Below are positions 52,780-61,974 of a stretch of 64,000 nt of DNA, in pieces; positions within the stretch are counted from its first letter, which is position 1; each line of letters begins with the position of its first letter. The DNA lies in NCBI RefSeq assembly GCF_900176355.1, contig NZ_FWXI01000012.1:62001-126000 (forward strand). Reading direction: 5' to 3'. Under the pieces are notes generated by a model. That model did not search any database and had not been told where the DNA came from. It was given only the letters and a program-made list of their open reading frames with translations. This DNA comes from Sporomusa malonica (GTDB lineage: Bacteria; Bacillota; Negativicutes; Sporomusales; Sporomusaceae). Made by a program: the position numbers and the translations under genes.

Positions 52780-53274
52780 TTAAAACTTAAAGGTTGCTCC
52801 AACTGCAATTTCATCTTTATCCTTGCCTTGATCAGGCATAAAATTAGTATATGTAACATTAAGATCAACATTTGCAGCTAATTGATAACCAGCCCCCACT
52901 TGTAATTCATTAAATTCATCGCCGGCAACGAAAGAAGCAAAACCATCAAGTTTCGGCGCTAATGATCCCTGCAGGCCTAGCCCCAGATACATGGATGAAT
53001 CACTATAGTCAAAATCCCGATTGCCAATTATACCTCTGAGATTGTTAGAAAACTGATACTGTCCGTAAATGTCTTTCATATCACCGTAGTTATCACGATC
53101 AATAGATTGATACCCAAGCGTAAAGCGGTCACCAAATTTATGTTCAATATAAACCGTGTCACCACTTAAGCCTATCGCCGTTTGTTCGTTGTTTAGGCTG
53201 TTGAGCGGAGCAGCAAAACTTGTGCTCGTGCTCAAAGTAATGAAAGCCCCTAAAATAAGTAAACTCTTTTTCAT
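52780..53274 (-). CDS. Small outer-membrane beta-barrel protein
   Basis: 164 residues. A signal peptide (SLLILGAFITLSTSTSFAA) is followed by alternating amphipathic strands (TVYIEHKFGDRFTLGYQS, MYLGLGLQGSLAPKLDGFAS and so on), and the chain ends in TFKF. The C-terminal Phe and strand pattern are the usual BAM recognition signal of outer membrane proteins. The size fits an eight-stranded barrel. It resembles YfaZ/OmpA-barrel-like proteins. It implies that the host has an outer membrane, hence a Negativicute-type Firmicute. ATG 53274 has GGGGGAGGA upstream; the frame to 53292 is rejected. Confidence 0.75.
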   Translation of the reverse strand: MKKSLLILGAFITLSTSTSFAAPLNSLNNEQTAIGLSGDTVYIEHKFGDRFTLGYQSIDRDNYGDMKDIYGQYQFSNNLRGIIGNRDFDYSDSSMYLGLGLQGSLAPKLDGFASFVAGDEFNELQVGAGYQLAANVDLNVTYTNFMPDQGKDKDEIAVGATFKF

Positions 53275-53647
53275 TGTAAAATCCTCCCCCACATTGTAAC
53301 GGTTCCACCAAAGCTTTTTTCATCTTTGATGAAACTTTTAGGTAAAGTAATTTACCCGTGTAATTTTTTACCTAAGATTAGTTTACCTGGCAATCTTTAG
53401 ATTTTTCTTAGAATCTGCTTTGCCATCATAATAATTTATAGAACCTGCAAAACTATTTAACGGCTTCACAGCAAAAAAAAGATTAGCGAAATTTCAATTC
53501 CACGTGTACTTAACCCAATTAATCGCGGATAGGTTTTTCAGGCATCACAGGCAAATACTCGTAACCATACTTCAAATTTATATCGCATAAATTGCTTTTA
53601 TTTAGAAATGAACTTGATTGCCAGTACATTTCAACTGTCTTACATGA

Positions 53648-53812
53648 TTATGACTTGTAATTATATTGCTTTTTGATATCGTCAATCCCTGCGTTGGTTA
53701 TTTTTTCAAAAGTGACTTCATCCACTACAAGGTATGAGTCCCATACTTTATTTCTATAACAACAGTAGCCACAGGCCCGGCACCTGAAGGCTCTAACATG
53801 CGAACCAATCAT
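53648..53812 (-). CDS. Small cysteine-rich protein (54 aa)
   Basis: A 54-codon frame starts at ATG 53812 with GGAGG directly upstream at the right distance. It contains CRACGYCCYRNK, four closely spaced cysteines that could bind zinc or an iron-sulfur cluster, followed by YLVVDEVTFEKITNAGIDDI. The family is not recognised. It is encoded alone. Between it and the barrel-protein gene (53275-53647) I see no other feature. Confidence 0.6.
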   Translation of the reverse strand: MIGSHVRAFRCRACGYCCYRNKVWDSYLVVDEVTFEKITNAGIDDIKKQYNYKS

Positions 53813-53905
53813 AGTTCCTCCTTCTATTATATTCCTCTTCTCAAGTCATTCCAACGGTTTAAAGCTACTTTACGCATTGTATTCTTGACCTATCGCTTGG
53901 GAGTG

Positions 53906-54868
53906 CTAAGCAGGAAATATAAATTGCGCTGCATAAATGACTAATGTCAGTGTAATGGCACTAAAAAGTGTTGAAAGCATGACAGCCTGCGAGGCAAAAT
54001 CCGGGCAACTGTCACATTCAACTGCTATCAGTGCGGTATTGACAGCAGTAGGAACTGCGTGGGCAATAAATACTGCCTGGGCTACAACGCCGGTTAATCC
54101 CAACAACTGGATATAGATGAGTGCCAGTAAGGGGCTAATTATAAGCTTAGTAAAAACAGAAAGATGAATATCTACATTTTTTAGATCGAAGTTAGTCTTT
54201 GAAAGTTGAACCCCTAATGTTATCAAAGCCATAGGAACGAGTCCATTCTTCAGATATTCTAAGGTCGGCCAAACTGGAATTGCCGTAATATCAATCTGCA
54301 TACTTTTAAAAATAAGCACCAGTGGTATTACGTATATTGCAGGCATCGTCAAAATTGTCTTAATGGAATCTTTCATACTGCCGTTAGCCCTTCCGGCATT
54401 ATAAAAGCCCAAAGTATTAACGGATATATTTTGTAGAATAAGAATCATAATCTGGGCAGTGATCGCCTCATTGAGATACGGCGTTTTTCCATCAATTACA
54501 AAAGGAGCACTGCCGAAAATAAGGGTTATCAGGGAAACTCCAATGTTACCGGAATTATTAAACATGATGGAATTCTTAAAAGCATTGGTAAGGCCTACAT
54601 CGTATTTGCGAGCTTTTGCAATGATTCGTGCAATCATGTCGTTGGTTATAAGCAGCAAAACTCCACAAAGAAGGACTTTGAGCATATCCAGTTTAAGCTC
54701 TGTTGTATATAAATTCACAAAAATAAATGATGGTACAAATAAGTAAAACAGTAATTTACTTAAGCTAAATATATGTAAATCAAACTTTTTACTGAGTAAA
54801 AAACCTAAACTGATCAATAAAAATATAGGTATAATATTATGGCTCAATATGTGAAAAAAAATGGTCAT
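53906..54868 (-). CDS. AEC-family (auxin efflux carrier-like) transporter
   Basis: 320 residues, about ten TM helices in two inverted five-helix halves. Family blocks are LLISLGFLLSKKF, NSIMFNNSGNIGVSL and the second-half KNGLVPMALITLGVQLSK, with PTAVNTALIAVEC near the end. Bacterial AEC proteins carry malate, malonate or other organic anions. The substrate is unknown here. I choose ATG 54868 with AGGAG nine bases upstream; the TTG at 54877 abuts that site. No terminator is evident immediately after it. Confidence 0.87.
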   Translation of the reverse strand: MTIFFHILSHNIIPIFLLISLGFLLSKKFDLHIFSLSKLLFYLFVPSFIFVNLYTTELKLDMLKVLLCGVLLLITNDMIARIIAKARKYDVGLTNAFKNSIMFNNSGNIGVSLITLIFGSAPFVIDGKTPYLNEAITAQIMILILQNISVNTLGFYNAGRANGSMKDSIKTILTMPAIYVIPLVLIFKSMQIDITAIPVWPTLEYLKNGLVPMALITLGVQLSKTNFDLKNVDIHLSVFTKLIISPLLALIYIQLLGLTGVVAQAVFIAHAVPTAVNTALIAVECDSCPDFASQAVMLSTLFSAITLTLVIYAAQFIFPA

Positions 54869-55243
54869 GCTGAACAACTCCTATTCTAAGAATAGTAAAT
54901 ATGTAATGTATTTTCCCACTGTTTACATATTTAGTCAAGACTACTAGACTAGAAAAACAAGTTTGTACTATTCCCGCAGATTATTGACAAAGTATCATTA
55001 ATTGAAATTTTTTTCAAATTTTTAAGTAATTCTTTGCATAATCCATTTCTCTTGATATTTTCGTATGGATAATCCCTCTTTCTCTTAGTTCTTGTATTCT
55101 TTTTCAGGAGTTGTTAACTATTACAAATGATATATTTCGCTATAACTATCCTACCCACTAGCTAAAACCATCATTTATCTCATATTAGCAAAGAGTGATT
55201 TTCTAAGTATTGAAGCAAAATTCGGTTTTAGCTGGAAAACCAC

Positions 55244-55281
55244 AAAGCAAAGAACCCGCGAATTCGCGGGTTCTTTGCTTT
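55244..55281. terminator. Perfect palindromic terminator
   Basis: A 38-base perfect palindrome with T-runs at both ends. It probably ends the DUF4931 transcript (minus strand), about 120 bases after its stop. The rest of the 54869-55399 gap shows no gene, although the bases between 55282 and 55399 can be translated on the minus strand without recognisable similarity. Confidence 0.8.
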
Positions 55282-55399
55282 TCCAGATTCATTTAGTGGC
55301 GACGATCCGCCACCTTGCAAATCCACCCATTTTAATTCCTTCAACGAGGACCGCCTACACGAAGCTGCGATTATGCTCCTGAAATCACCTCGACTGAAA

Positions 55400-56167
55400 T
55401 TATAATCCGTATATTCGCTTGAGGTCAGCGGCGACGTCGGGAATGCGGGTGGACAGCTGGGGGATGGCGTAGCCGACGTAGATGGGTGAGGTAACAAACC
55501 GGGGCATGACTTTGGCGGTTATCTGGCCGCCTATATGGTAGAAGAAGATGTTGTAGCTGTTGCAGTGGCGGTTGAAATGGTGGAGGAAGTAGTGGGCGCA
55601 GATCTGCAGGTAGTCGGCCAGGAGGTCGAGTTGCCCGAGGTCGGCGAGCTTGATGTTGAGTTCAACGAAGCCGACCAGCGGCTTGTCGGCGATGGCGAGT
55701 TCAACGCCGCCGTCGCGGCTGATGACGATGCCTTCGAGGCTGACCGGAGGGATGTTGGCGGTGTAGTTGAGGTGGCGGAGGCCGATGATCTGCATGTGGG
55801 GGTGGCGAATGGAGCCGCCCGAGCTGGGGCCGTGATTTTTGAAGAACAGGACCGAGGCGAATTCGCCGCCGGCGATCATGCCCAGCCACTTTTCGATGCC
55901 GAAGCGGATGACCCGGTGGAGGTGGTCCTTTGGATAGAGCGACAGTTCAGATGCGCAGTCATTGGTTTCGATGAGGACGGTCTGGAAAGTGTCCCGGAGC
56001 ACCGGGTATTTGTTGGCGATGAGGAGTATCGGCCCGTCTTCGGCGATGATGCCCTCAATTTCGTCGCGGCAACAGAAGGGGCATTTATGGCCGTTATCGA
56101 CAACGGTCACCGGTTTTGTGCCGCCAATCTGGGTGTCAAAAACGAGGTGAGTCTGCCTCGAGGTCAT
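55400..56167 (-). CDS. DUF4931 / GalT-like nucleotidyltransferase-fold protein, G+C-rich
   Basis: 255 residues. There is an N-terminal CPFC zinc-type knuckle at about 30-33, the LIANKYPVLRDTFQTVLIET region, and an HIT-like active-site triad segment (SIRHPHMQIIGL) near residue 120, as in galactose-1-phosphate uridylyltransferase relatives annotated DUF4931. It probably transfers or hydrolyses a nucleotide group. The G+C content and third-position use are far higher than in neighbouring genes, suggesting recent transfer. The strong codon bias also creates a long meaningless frame on the opposite strand. The upstream 56168-56489 gap carries a partial repeat. Confidence 0.82.
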   Translation of the reverse strand: MTSRQTHLVFDTQIGGTKPVTVVDNGHKCPFCCRDEIEGIIAEDGPILLIANKYPVLRDTFQTVLIETNDCASELSLYPKDHLHRVIRFGIEKWLGMIAGGEFASVLFFKNHGPSSGGSIRHPHMQIIGLRHLNYTANIPPVSLEGIVISRDGGVELAIADKPLVGFVELNIKLADLGQLDLLADYLQICAHYFLHHFNRHCNSYNIFFYHIGGQITAKVMPRFVTSPIYVGYAIPQLSTRIPDVAADLKRIYGL

Positions 56168-56229
56168 GGCTAAGTCTCCTTGTGCGCCAGAGTGTCTTGC
56201 TCTTCTTATGACTATTTCCCGTATTTCCC

Positions 56230-56273
56230 GGGACGGTTCTTGTTTGCTACTTTTCTTCCGATCTTATTATCCG
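56230..56273 (+). repeat. Partial copy of the inverted-repeat element end
   Basis: GGGACGGTTCTTGTTTGCTA followed by CTTTTCTTCCGATCTTATTATCC matches the left end of the element at 57903-58078 with few changes. The right end is missing. Confidence 0.65.
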
Positions 56274-56489
56274 TGTCAAAGGACGAAGTTACTTACATCT
56301 TTTGTTTTTTTACATGAATCCAGCCTTCACTCAATCTTACTACCGGGGTACAGGGACGGGGTTCCGTCTTGAATATCTTCCAGGACACTCCCACCGTCTC
56401 CTGCCGTTTTCCACATTTTTTCAAGGTTATGATTGGTGCTTGCGTCATTATTTTTAGGGCAATATCTACCTGACAAGTTACAGTTCCGT

Positions 56490-56900
56490 TTACTGCTTTT
56501 GTTCGATTTCCGTAACACATTCGTTTTTGATCTTGCCAACCAGGAATTGTAAGGCATCGATAACATGCGGCCTGATATCGCCGCCAATCAGTACATACAT
56601 TATATCATCACCTAGGCTAAGCTGGCCTTCATTCAGCCAAACCTTAATATAGAAGATGCCTTCCATTTTATAGGTTTCAGCAATCGCTGCATCAACTTTT
56701 GCGGCATTATATGCGAATTCCATTCCCTTTACCAGCGAGCCGTCATCAAGCCCCTGGCGAACCTGGGCTTTAGGCGTCTGGCGAACAACGCCATTATGAA
56801 CCAAAAACATGCCTTCTTGTAAAGCTAATGGATGAGCTTTTGCTTCTTTGAGCCAATCATCAATGGATGGTGATACTTTTTTCATTTCCCCTTTTGTCAT
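56490..56900 (-). CDS. MoaE-like molybdopterin synthase catalytic-subunit homologue
   Basis: 136 residues resembling MoaE: HNGVVRQTPKAQVRQG near residue 40, then MEGIFYIKVWLNEGQLSLGD and DALQFLVGKIKNECV. MoaE with MoaD converts precursor Z to molybdopterin. The conserved terminal Lys-Lys-Glu of classic MoaE is not evident (the end reads NECVTEIEQ), and no moaD is nearby. Its activity is therefore uncertain. The start ATG 56900 has AGGAG at a somewhat long spacing (11 bases); the upstream frame extension contains no better site. Confidence 0.65.
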   Translation of the reverse strand: MTKGEMKKVSPSIDDWLKEAKAHPLALQEGMFLVHNGVVRQTPKAQVRQGLDDGSLVKGMEFAYNAAKVDAAIAETYKMEGIFYIKVWLNEGQLSLGDDIMYVLIGGDIRPHVIDALQFLVGKIKNECVTEIEQKQ

Positions 56901-57088
56901 AAGATAACACGCTCCTAATCTATTTAGTATATATATTGGGATGACATAATGAAATAGTGGTACGGTCACGGGGAGATTCTCCGGTTGCGCTGCACAGGAG
57001 TACGATACGTCGAGGAAACATTCCAAATCCCGCTTTTGTTAATTAAAGAACATTTTCTGATCCCGTTTTCTCCTATGCATTATACTGA

Positions 57089-57796
57089 TTAGCTGTAGAT
57101 ATGCTTTTTCAGCCACTGTCTAAAAAATTGCAGTTGTTGTTTAGTGTGGAAGTAGTGTTCTCCATGCGCCATTACTTGCAAATCACAGCCGAAGCGTTTT
57201 GCAAATGCTGATATTATATCAAACTCACATAGGTTATCTTCCGAACCATAGAGAATTGATGTTGGATTGTTCCAAGCAACAATAGGATGTTCTTTCACAT
57301 AGCAGTAATAATCCCAATAGAGTGTTTGTCCAATAGGCAGCGAAACTTCTTTTTCTGTTTTTAGTTTATTCTCACTTATACTAAACCATGTCATCATATT
57401 ATTTATGATACGTTCCATGTTTACTACAGGAGAGAGAAACAAACACTGTTTCAACGGCTCATGGTTATATGCTAATAGGCTAAAATATGCTCCCATGCTA
57501 CAAGCAAATACACTTCTATTATCTGATAAAGATTGTGCATAACTCATAATGGTATCAAGGTCTCGGATACAGTTTTGAACTTTGCAAGCATAAGGTTCAT
57601 CCTTCCGGTCACCATGTTCAGGCAAATCGAAACTAAGCACTTGATAACCTATTACTGTTGCTTCTTCTGCAAACACAACAATCGCATCGTCAGCCTTATT
57701 TGACATATTCCCATGCACTACTACGAATAACTTATCTGATTTGTCGCCCCACAAAATCGCAGGGATATTTTCTAGTTTCAAATTTCGTTTTTTCAT
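57089..57796 (-). CDS. Alpha/beta hydrolase
   Basis: 235 residues. An oxyanion region VVVHGNMSNKADD lies near residue 28, the nucleophile elbow is FACSMGAY (A-C-S-M-G, a variant of GxSxG) near residue 98, an Asp lies in YGSEDNLC and the catalytic His is probably in GEHYFH. There is no signal peptide. It is a small cytoplasmic esterase or acyl hydrolase with unknown substrate. It is encoded alone. A hairpin resembling a terminator lies just upstream of its start region (57841-57884). Confidence 0.8.
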   Translation of the reverse strand: MKKRNLKLENIPAILWGDKSDKLFVVVHGNMSNKADDAIVVFAEEATVIGYQVLSFDLPEHGDRKDEPYACKVQNCIRDLDTIMSYAQSLSDNRSVFACSMGAYFSLLAYNHEPLKQCLFLSPVVNMERIINNMMTWFSISENKLKTEKEVSLPIGQTLYWDYYCYVKEHPIVAWNNPTSILYGSEDNLCEFDIISAFAKRFGCDLQVMAHGEHYFHTKQQLQFFRQWLKKHIYS

Positions 57797-57840
57797 TGTA
57801 AATTCTCCTCTATAATCTTATAGTTTAGCATATAATACAA

Positions 57841-57884
57841 GAACTCCTGCCAAATCATCCAATAATTTGGCAGGAGTTTTTTCG
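57841..57884 (+). terminator. Terminator-like hairpin next to the inverted-repeat element
   Basis: AACTCCTGCCAAAT pairs with ATTTGGCAGGAGTT, followed by TTTTTT on the plus strand. No plus-strand gene ends here. It may have been carried with the adjacent element or insulate the hydrolase promoter. Confidence 0.5.
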
Positions 57885-57902
57885 CCGTTATCAATATTGC
57901 AC

Positions 57903-58078
57903 GGGACGATTCTTGCTTGCTACTTTTCTGCCGATTTTATTATCCGGCTAACTCTGGATTCACTCAACTCTACTAACTTCCCGATTTCTTTCAAAGACAT
58001 CTTTTTTCGAGCACATCTAGGCATACACACCACTCAGCACATTCTACACTACACAAACTAGCAAGCAAGAACCGTCCC
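57903..58078. mobile_element. 176-bp inverted-repeat element (MITE-like, possible RAYT relic)
   Basis: The ends GGGACGATTCTTGCTTGCTA (57903-57922) and TAGCAAGCAAGAACCGTCCC (58059-58078) are 20-base inverted repeats with one mismatch. Inside, a minus-strand frame encodes MSLKEIGKLVELSESRVSRI, an HTH resembling the C-terminus of REP-associated or sigma-like proteins. It has no transposase domain, so it is non-autonomous or decayed. Confidence 0.65.
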
Positions 58079-58188
58079 TCCGTCTCAGAAGCCGCATAAG
58101 ACTCTCTTCTGCACTGCCAAAACTCAATAGATTAATACTGCCATACCAAACTGTTTTCTGATCCATAATTGCAAATTGCTGGTGTATT

Positions 58189-59057
58189 TTAGTTTAAAAG
58201 ATCAGATAAAGCATTTCTGTTTTTGTCTTCAAAATCTTCGGCCTGTCGCGTCACTATAGTCACTGTTACCTTAGCACGTCGTTTGGTAATAAAAGGGCTT
58301 ACTATCACAATTTCCTTAACTGCATTCACAATATCATTCATATATACCGGCAAAAAGTTACTCTTGTCAAAAATAATGTTAATAGAATCTGTGGGAGCAG
58401 TTTCTCCTTTTGCCCTATAACCAATTTCGGCATATCCGTTCAGCCGCTTATTATACATTTTTCCCAGCATCCGCACATGAATATCTCCATAATCATAAAT
58501 TTGCACTTCGTTTTTATTGGCAAATAACCGGTGAAGTCGCCTGCATATTGCTGGAGTGTACCTTTCCATGAAATCGGCATAGCTAAAAATAAAGTGTCGA
58601 GTCGGGGCTCATCAAACCCATCCCCTATATATTTGCCTGTAGATACTAAAGTCAGCGGTTTATCCCCAGGCACACTGGCTATTGCCTGCATGATGACATT
58701 CATCAACAATAACCATGCCATAATCTTTCACACACTCTTTAACTTCCCCCATTCGGTTGAGTGACTGAATTACGGCTATGTCTATGATACCGCTTAAGTT
58801 ATTTTTGCCGGCGCCTATTTGTCCAATAACGCCGTGTGTTTTTTTCCTGCCGCGCTTATTCGGCATATTCACATCGGTACCTGGCCAAACCTCATGGATT
58901 GCCAGAAATTCCGCCAGTCTTTTCTTTACAGTGCGACCAAACTGACTTTATCGACCAAAATAAGCGTATTTACTTTTCTTTCAGCAATCAGCTTAATAGC
59001 TACAACCAGCTGCCTTGATGATGAAACAGGTGAAATGGCTATAACTTTTGGTTCCAT
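58189..59057 (-). pseudogene. Decayed DEAD/DEAH helicase with phospholipase D-like C-terminus
   Basis: Pieces in three frames read, in order on the minus strand: VVAIKLIAERKVNTLILV (helicase motif Ia region); VNMPNKRGRKKTHGVIGQ and DIAVIQSLNRMG, ending at DECHHA (motif II); then after a deletion [20 protein letters not shown] (motif V region) and KGTLQQYAG; and finally [20 protein letters not shown] with a PLD-like end. Walker A and the middle of the helicase are missing. The intact family is a large helicase-nuclease of the defence/conflict type (from memory, TOTE-like or type III-like restriction subunits). It is inactive here. Confidence 0.75.
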
Positions 59058-59074
59058 AGCTATTTTATCCTCCA

Positions 59075-61972
59075 TTAGGTCATCTGCCTTTGTGCCAACT
59101 CACTAAATACTCCGCCCTTTTCCATGAGTTCCTCATAGGTACCGCTCTCGACAATGGCCCCTTTATCCATGACAAAGATCTGGTCGGCATTGATAATGGT
59201 ACTTAGCCGATGAGCAATCACTACCCGGGTAGCCTTCAACCGTTCCAGACTCTCACTAACAATGGCTTGGGTACGGTTATCCAGGGCACTAGTGGCTTCA
59301 TCAAAATAGATAATCCTTGGACGATTGACAATGGCTCTGGCGATAAGAATACGCTGGCGCTGCCCGCCAGAAATAGTGGATGCTCCTTCACTGATCAGAG
59401 TATGCATCCCCATAGGCATTTTTCGTATATCCTCATCTAATCCCGCCATTCGGGCAGCTTGCCAAGCATCCTCAAGCGTCAGGTCTAATGAACCAATAAT
59501 GTTATGGAAAATATCCCCAGACATTAACTGACCATTTTGCAGGACAACCCCTAATTGAGATCGCACCGACCGAATATTAAGTCCAGCTAAATCCTGATGG
59601 TCATAAAGGATAGCCCCTGCTTCCGGTTTTTCAAACCCTAACAGCAGGCGCAGCAAGGTAGACTTTCCGCTGCCGGATGTGCCAACAATAGCAACAAACT
59701 CTCCCCGCTTAATTTTCAATGACAGGTTCTTTAAAACCAGTTCCCCACCAGGCCGATAACGGAAATTGATATGACTGATCTCAATATCACCTGTTAAATC
59801 ACCAGGATTCAGTTTAGCCTCATCTACTTCCGGCAAAGCCGACAATATGGGTTTCATCCGATTATACAAGGGAGCTATACCCATGATTGACATCGACGAC
59901 GACGCCAGTGCAACGGCACCACTAATCACGGCTGTCAGCGCAGCATTGAAGGCGAGAAAATCCGCCATCGCCATGGGAGTATTGCTTTTGGCCATAGACA
60001 TTATCATATAATACACTACAATGGATACAATCGCCGGATAGACAGCGTTAAACACCGTCTGCCAGGCGGTAATTTTCCTGGCTTTGAAGGCAACGGCTCG
60101 TTGCTCGCCAAAATCCTGTGCCCACAAATAGTAGGCGCGGTTTTCCGCACCAGCCACTTTAAATTTGGCAATTCCGTTAATAATTTGTAAGACAACCCCT
60201 GATATTTTACCTTCATAATGGGTCAGCTGGGTTTTGTATTTGATTTCAGTCCGGCTAAACAGCAAGAATATTACCACAAAAACCAGCACTAAAGCACAGG
60301 CAATCCACGCCAGTTCGGTATTGTAATAAAATAGCAGCGCAACATTACACAGTGAAAAAATGCTGGTAAAAATCGTAGTGAGCACCACTGAGTTCAAAAT
60401 CTGTCGAATGGCATTAATGCCGTTGGCCCTTACCGCCAAATCGCCTACTGTAAACTCACGAAAAAAGGTAACCGGCAGACTCAGCAGGCGATCCCATATG
60501 GCTGCTTGCAACGTAGAATCAATTCTGGCTTCGGTTCTCACCATTGCCGTACTGCGAGCAATTTGGAAGGCTAAACCAGCAATAGCTCCAGTTATCAGTA
60601 ACGCGGCCATCATACCATGCTGCTCGCGGTCAGCGCCGGGAATGATATCCTGGAACATAATACCAGTCGCCATTGGTGTAATCATGGTCAATAATCCGCC
60701 AGCCAGCCCCATGAGTACAATCATGCTAATATCCTGTACAGTGCAGCTAACAGTCACAAACCGGAGAATATCACCTAAGGTCAAGGCTCCTGCCGGCAAC
60801 GGACGGTAAAACATAATGGCTTGGGGATTCAGCGTCCGGGCCAGCTCCTCTGTCACTACCGTCCGGCGGCCAGTTGCCGGATCAACCATTTCATAGCCGG
60901 TGACATCAATTGGTATAAGGGCTACAGGTCTCTCCTCCTGAGCGGTAAAGGCCAGCAACGGGGCATTGTCCCGGTAGTACCAATCCCCCCGCAATAACAC
61001 CTGCCGCATACGAAAATGAGACGCCTGAGCAATCATACCCACAGCATCATACATACTCTTCCCAGCAGCCTTCGGTCCAAGCTTGACCTGAGTGTTTTCC
61101 ATCCCCATGTGGTGGCAGACCATTTGGCATGCTGCCAGTAAGGGAGAAGACTGATCTATTTCAGCCACCGGCTGACCGGTAAAGGATGTTAATCGTTTAA
61201 ATGATTTATGCACCAGACTGGCATCATGCTTTAATCGGTTAGTCAATCGGACCCGGCCCTCGCGATCGTCCTGCTGAATATTGGCTTCAATAGCAGTCAG
61301 CGCCAAGCGATGGAAACCATTTACGGTTTGCCATAACAGGTTTGCCTCAGGGTCATTGCTGAAGTCGAGCAAATCCTCAGTCAGTACAGCCTGTATTTCC
61401 GTATCCTCTTCAGCCTGCAGCCATGTATTCCCGGTTAGCGGCAACCAGCCGGCTGCCGGAGTAAGCTCTATTTCTTCCTGTCCGCAAAATAGAAGCCTCC
61501 CGTGTTTTATTCTCACCCATATGATTTCATCATCCGGGCGTACTACGCTGCCGGTTGCAAATTTCATTTCCTGTCCATGAGTGATTGTCTCAAACCTGGT
61601 AGGCGCTGCGCCCTTGATCACACCAGCCAACAAACCAAGCACCCAGCTCTCGACCATAAACAATACTGGCTCGGCGAATAATTTGTCATTACGAGCCCGG
61701 GCAGTATTCAGCAGACCTGGCTTTTCCCGTTTCATCAATTCTGTTCCCGGACTGCCTGACACTAACAGGCCTAAATGATCCTTACTGCTTGCAGCCAGAC
61801 CAAACAGGTTCTGCCCGCATTCTGCCGAAAATAAATGCCTGCGGCGTCCCCAGGGTTGGCCGTTTTTCAGGTAAACAGCATAAACTTCCACGGTACCAGA
61901 CTGGACAAACCACACGGCATTATTATCATTTAGCAAAAAAGGCGTATTGGCCCCGATTTCAATCATTTCCAT
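59075..61972 (-). CDS. NHLP bacteriocin export ABC transporter, permease/ATPase subunit without peptidase
   Basis: 965 residues. The N-terminal ~270 residues form a soluble regulatory-like domain, typical of the NHLM/NHLP 'ABC2' type. An ABC exporter TM domain occupies about 400-690, and the ATPase domain the last 230 residues, with Walker A GTSGSGKST, signature ISGGQRQR and Walker B IIYFDEATSALD. It has no C39 peptidase. It starts 2 bases after the peptidase-containing partner ends, so the pair is co-translated and likely works as a heterodimeric exporter of Nif11- or nitrile hydratase-leader peptides. No precursor peptide gene is in the window; it is probably beyond 64000. Confidence 0.9.
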   Translation of the reverse strand: MEMIEIGANTPFLLNDNNAVWFVQSGTVEVYAVYLKNGQPWGRRRHLFSAECGQNLFGLAASSKDHLGLLVSGSPGTELMKREKPGLLNTARARNDKLFAEPVLFMVESWVLGLLAGVIKGAAPTRFETITHGQEMKFATGSVVRPDDEIIWVRIKHGRLLFCGQEEIELTPAAGWLPLTGNTWLQAEEDTEIQAVLTEDLLDFSNDPEANLLWQTVNGFHRLALTAIEANIQQDDREGRVRLTNRLKHDASLVHKSFKRLTSFTGQPVAEIDQSSPLLAACQMVCHHMGMENTQVKLGPKAAGKSMYDAVGMIAQASHFRMRQVLLRGDWYYRDNAPLLAFTAQEERPVALIPIDVTGYEMVDPATGRRTVVTEELARTLNPQAIMFYRPLPAGALTLGDILRFVTVSCTVQDISMIVLMGLAGGLLTMITPMATGIMFQDIIPGADREQHGMMAALLITGAIAGLAFQIARSTAMVRTEARIDSTLQAAIWDRLLSLPVTFFREFTVGDLAVRANGINAIRQILNSVVLTTIFTSIFSLCNVALLFYYNTELAWIACALVLVFVVIFLLFSRTEIKYKTQLTHYEGKISGVVLQIINGIAKFKVAGAENRAYYLWAQDFGEQRAVAFKARKITAWQTVFNAVYPAIVSIVVYYMIMSMAKSNTPMAMADFLAFNAALTAVISGAVALASSSMSIMGIAPLYNRMKPILSALPEVDEAKLNPGDLTGDIEISHINFRYRPGGELVLKNLSLKIKRGEFVAIVGTSGSGKSTLLRLLLGFEKPEAGAILYDHQDLAGLNIRSVRSQLGVVLQNGQLMSGDIFHNIIGSLDLTLEDAWQAARMAGLDEDIRKMPMGMHTLISEGASTISGGQRQRILIARAIVNRPRIIYFDEATSALDNRTQAIVSESLERLKATRVVIAHRLSTIINADQIFVMDKGAIVESGTYEELMEKGGVFSELAQRQMT

Positions 61973-61974
61973 AA

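Noticed and set aside
55535-56173. 212-codon plus-strand frame rich in Val/Glu/Asp
   Set aside because: It is the antisense of the G+C-rich DUF4931 gene; composition is an artefact of codon bias, and the minus strand has recognisable motifs.
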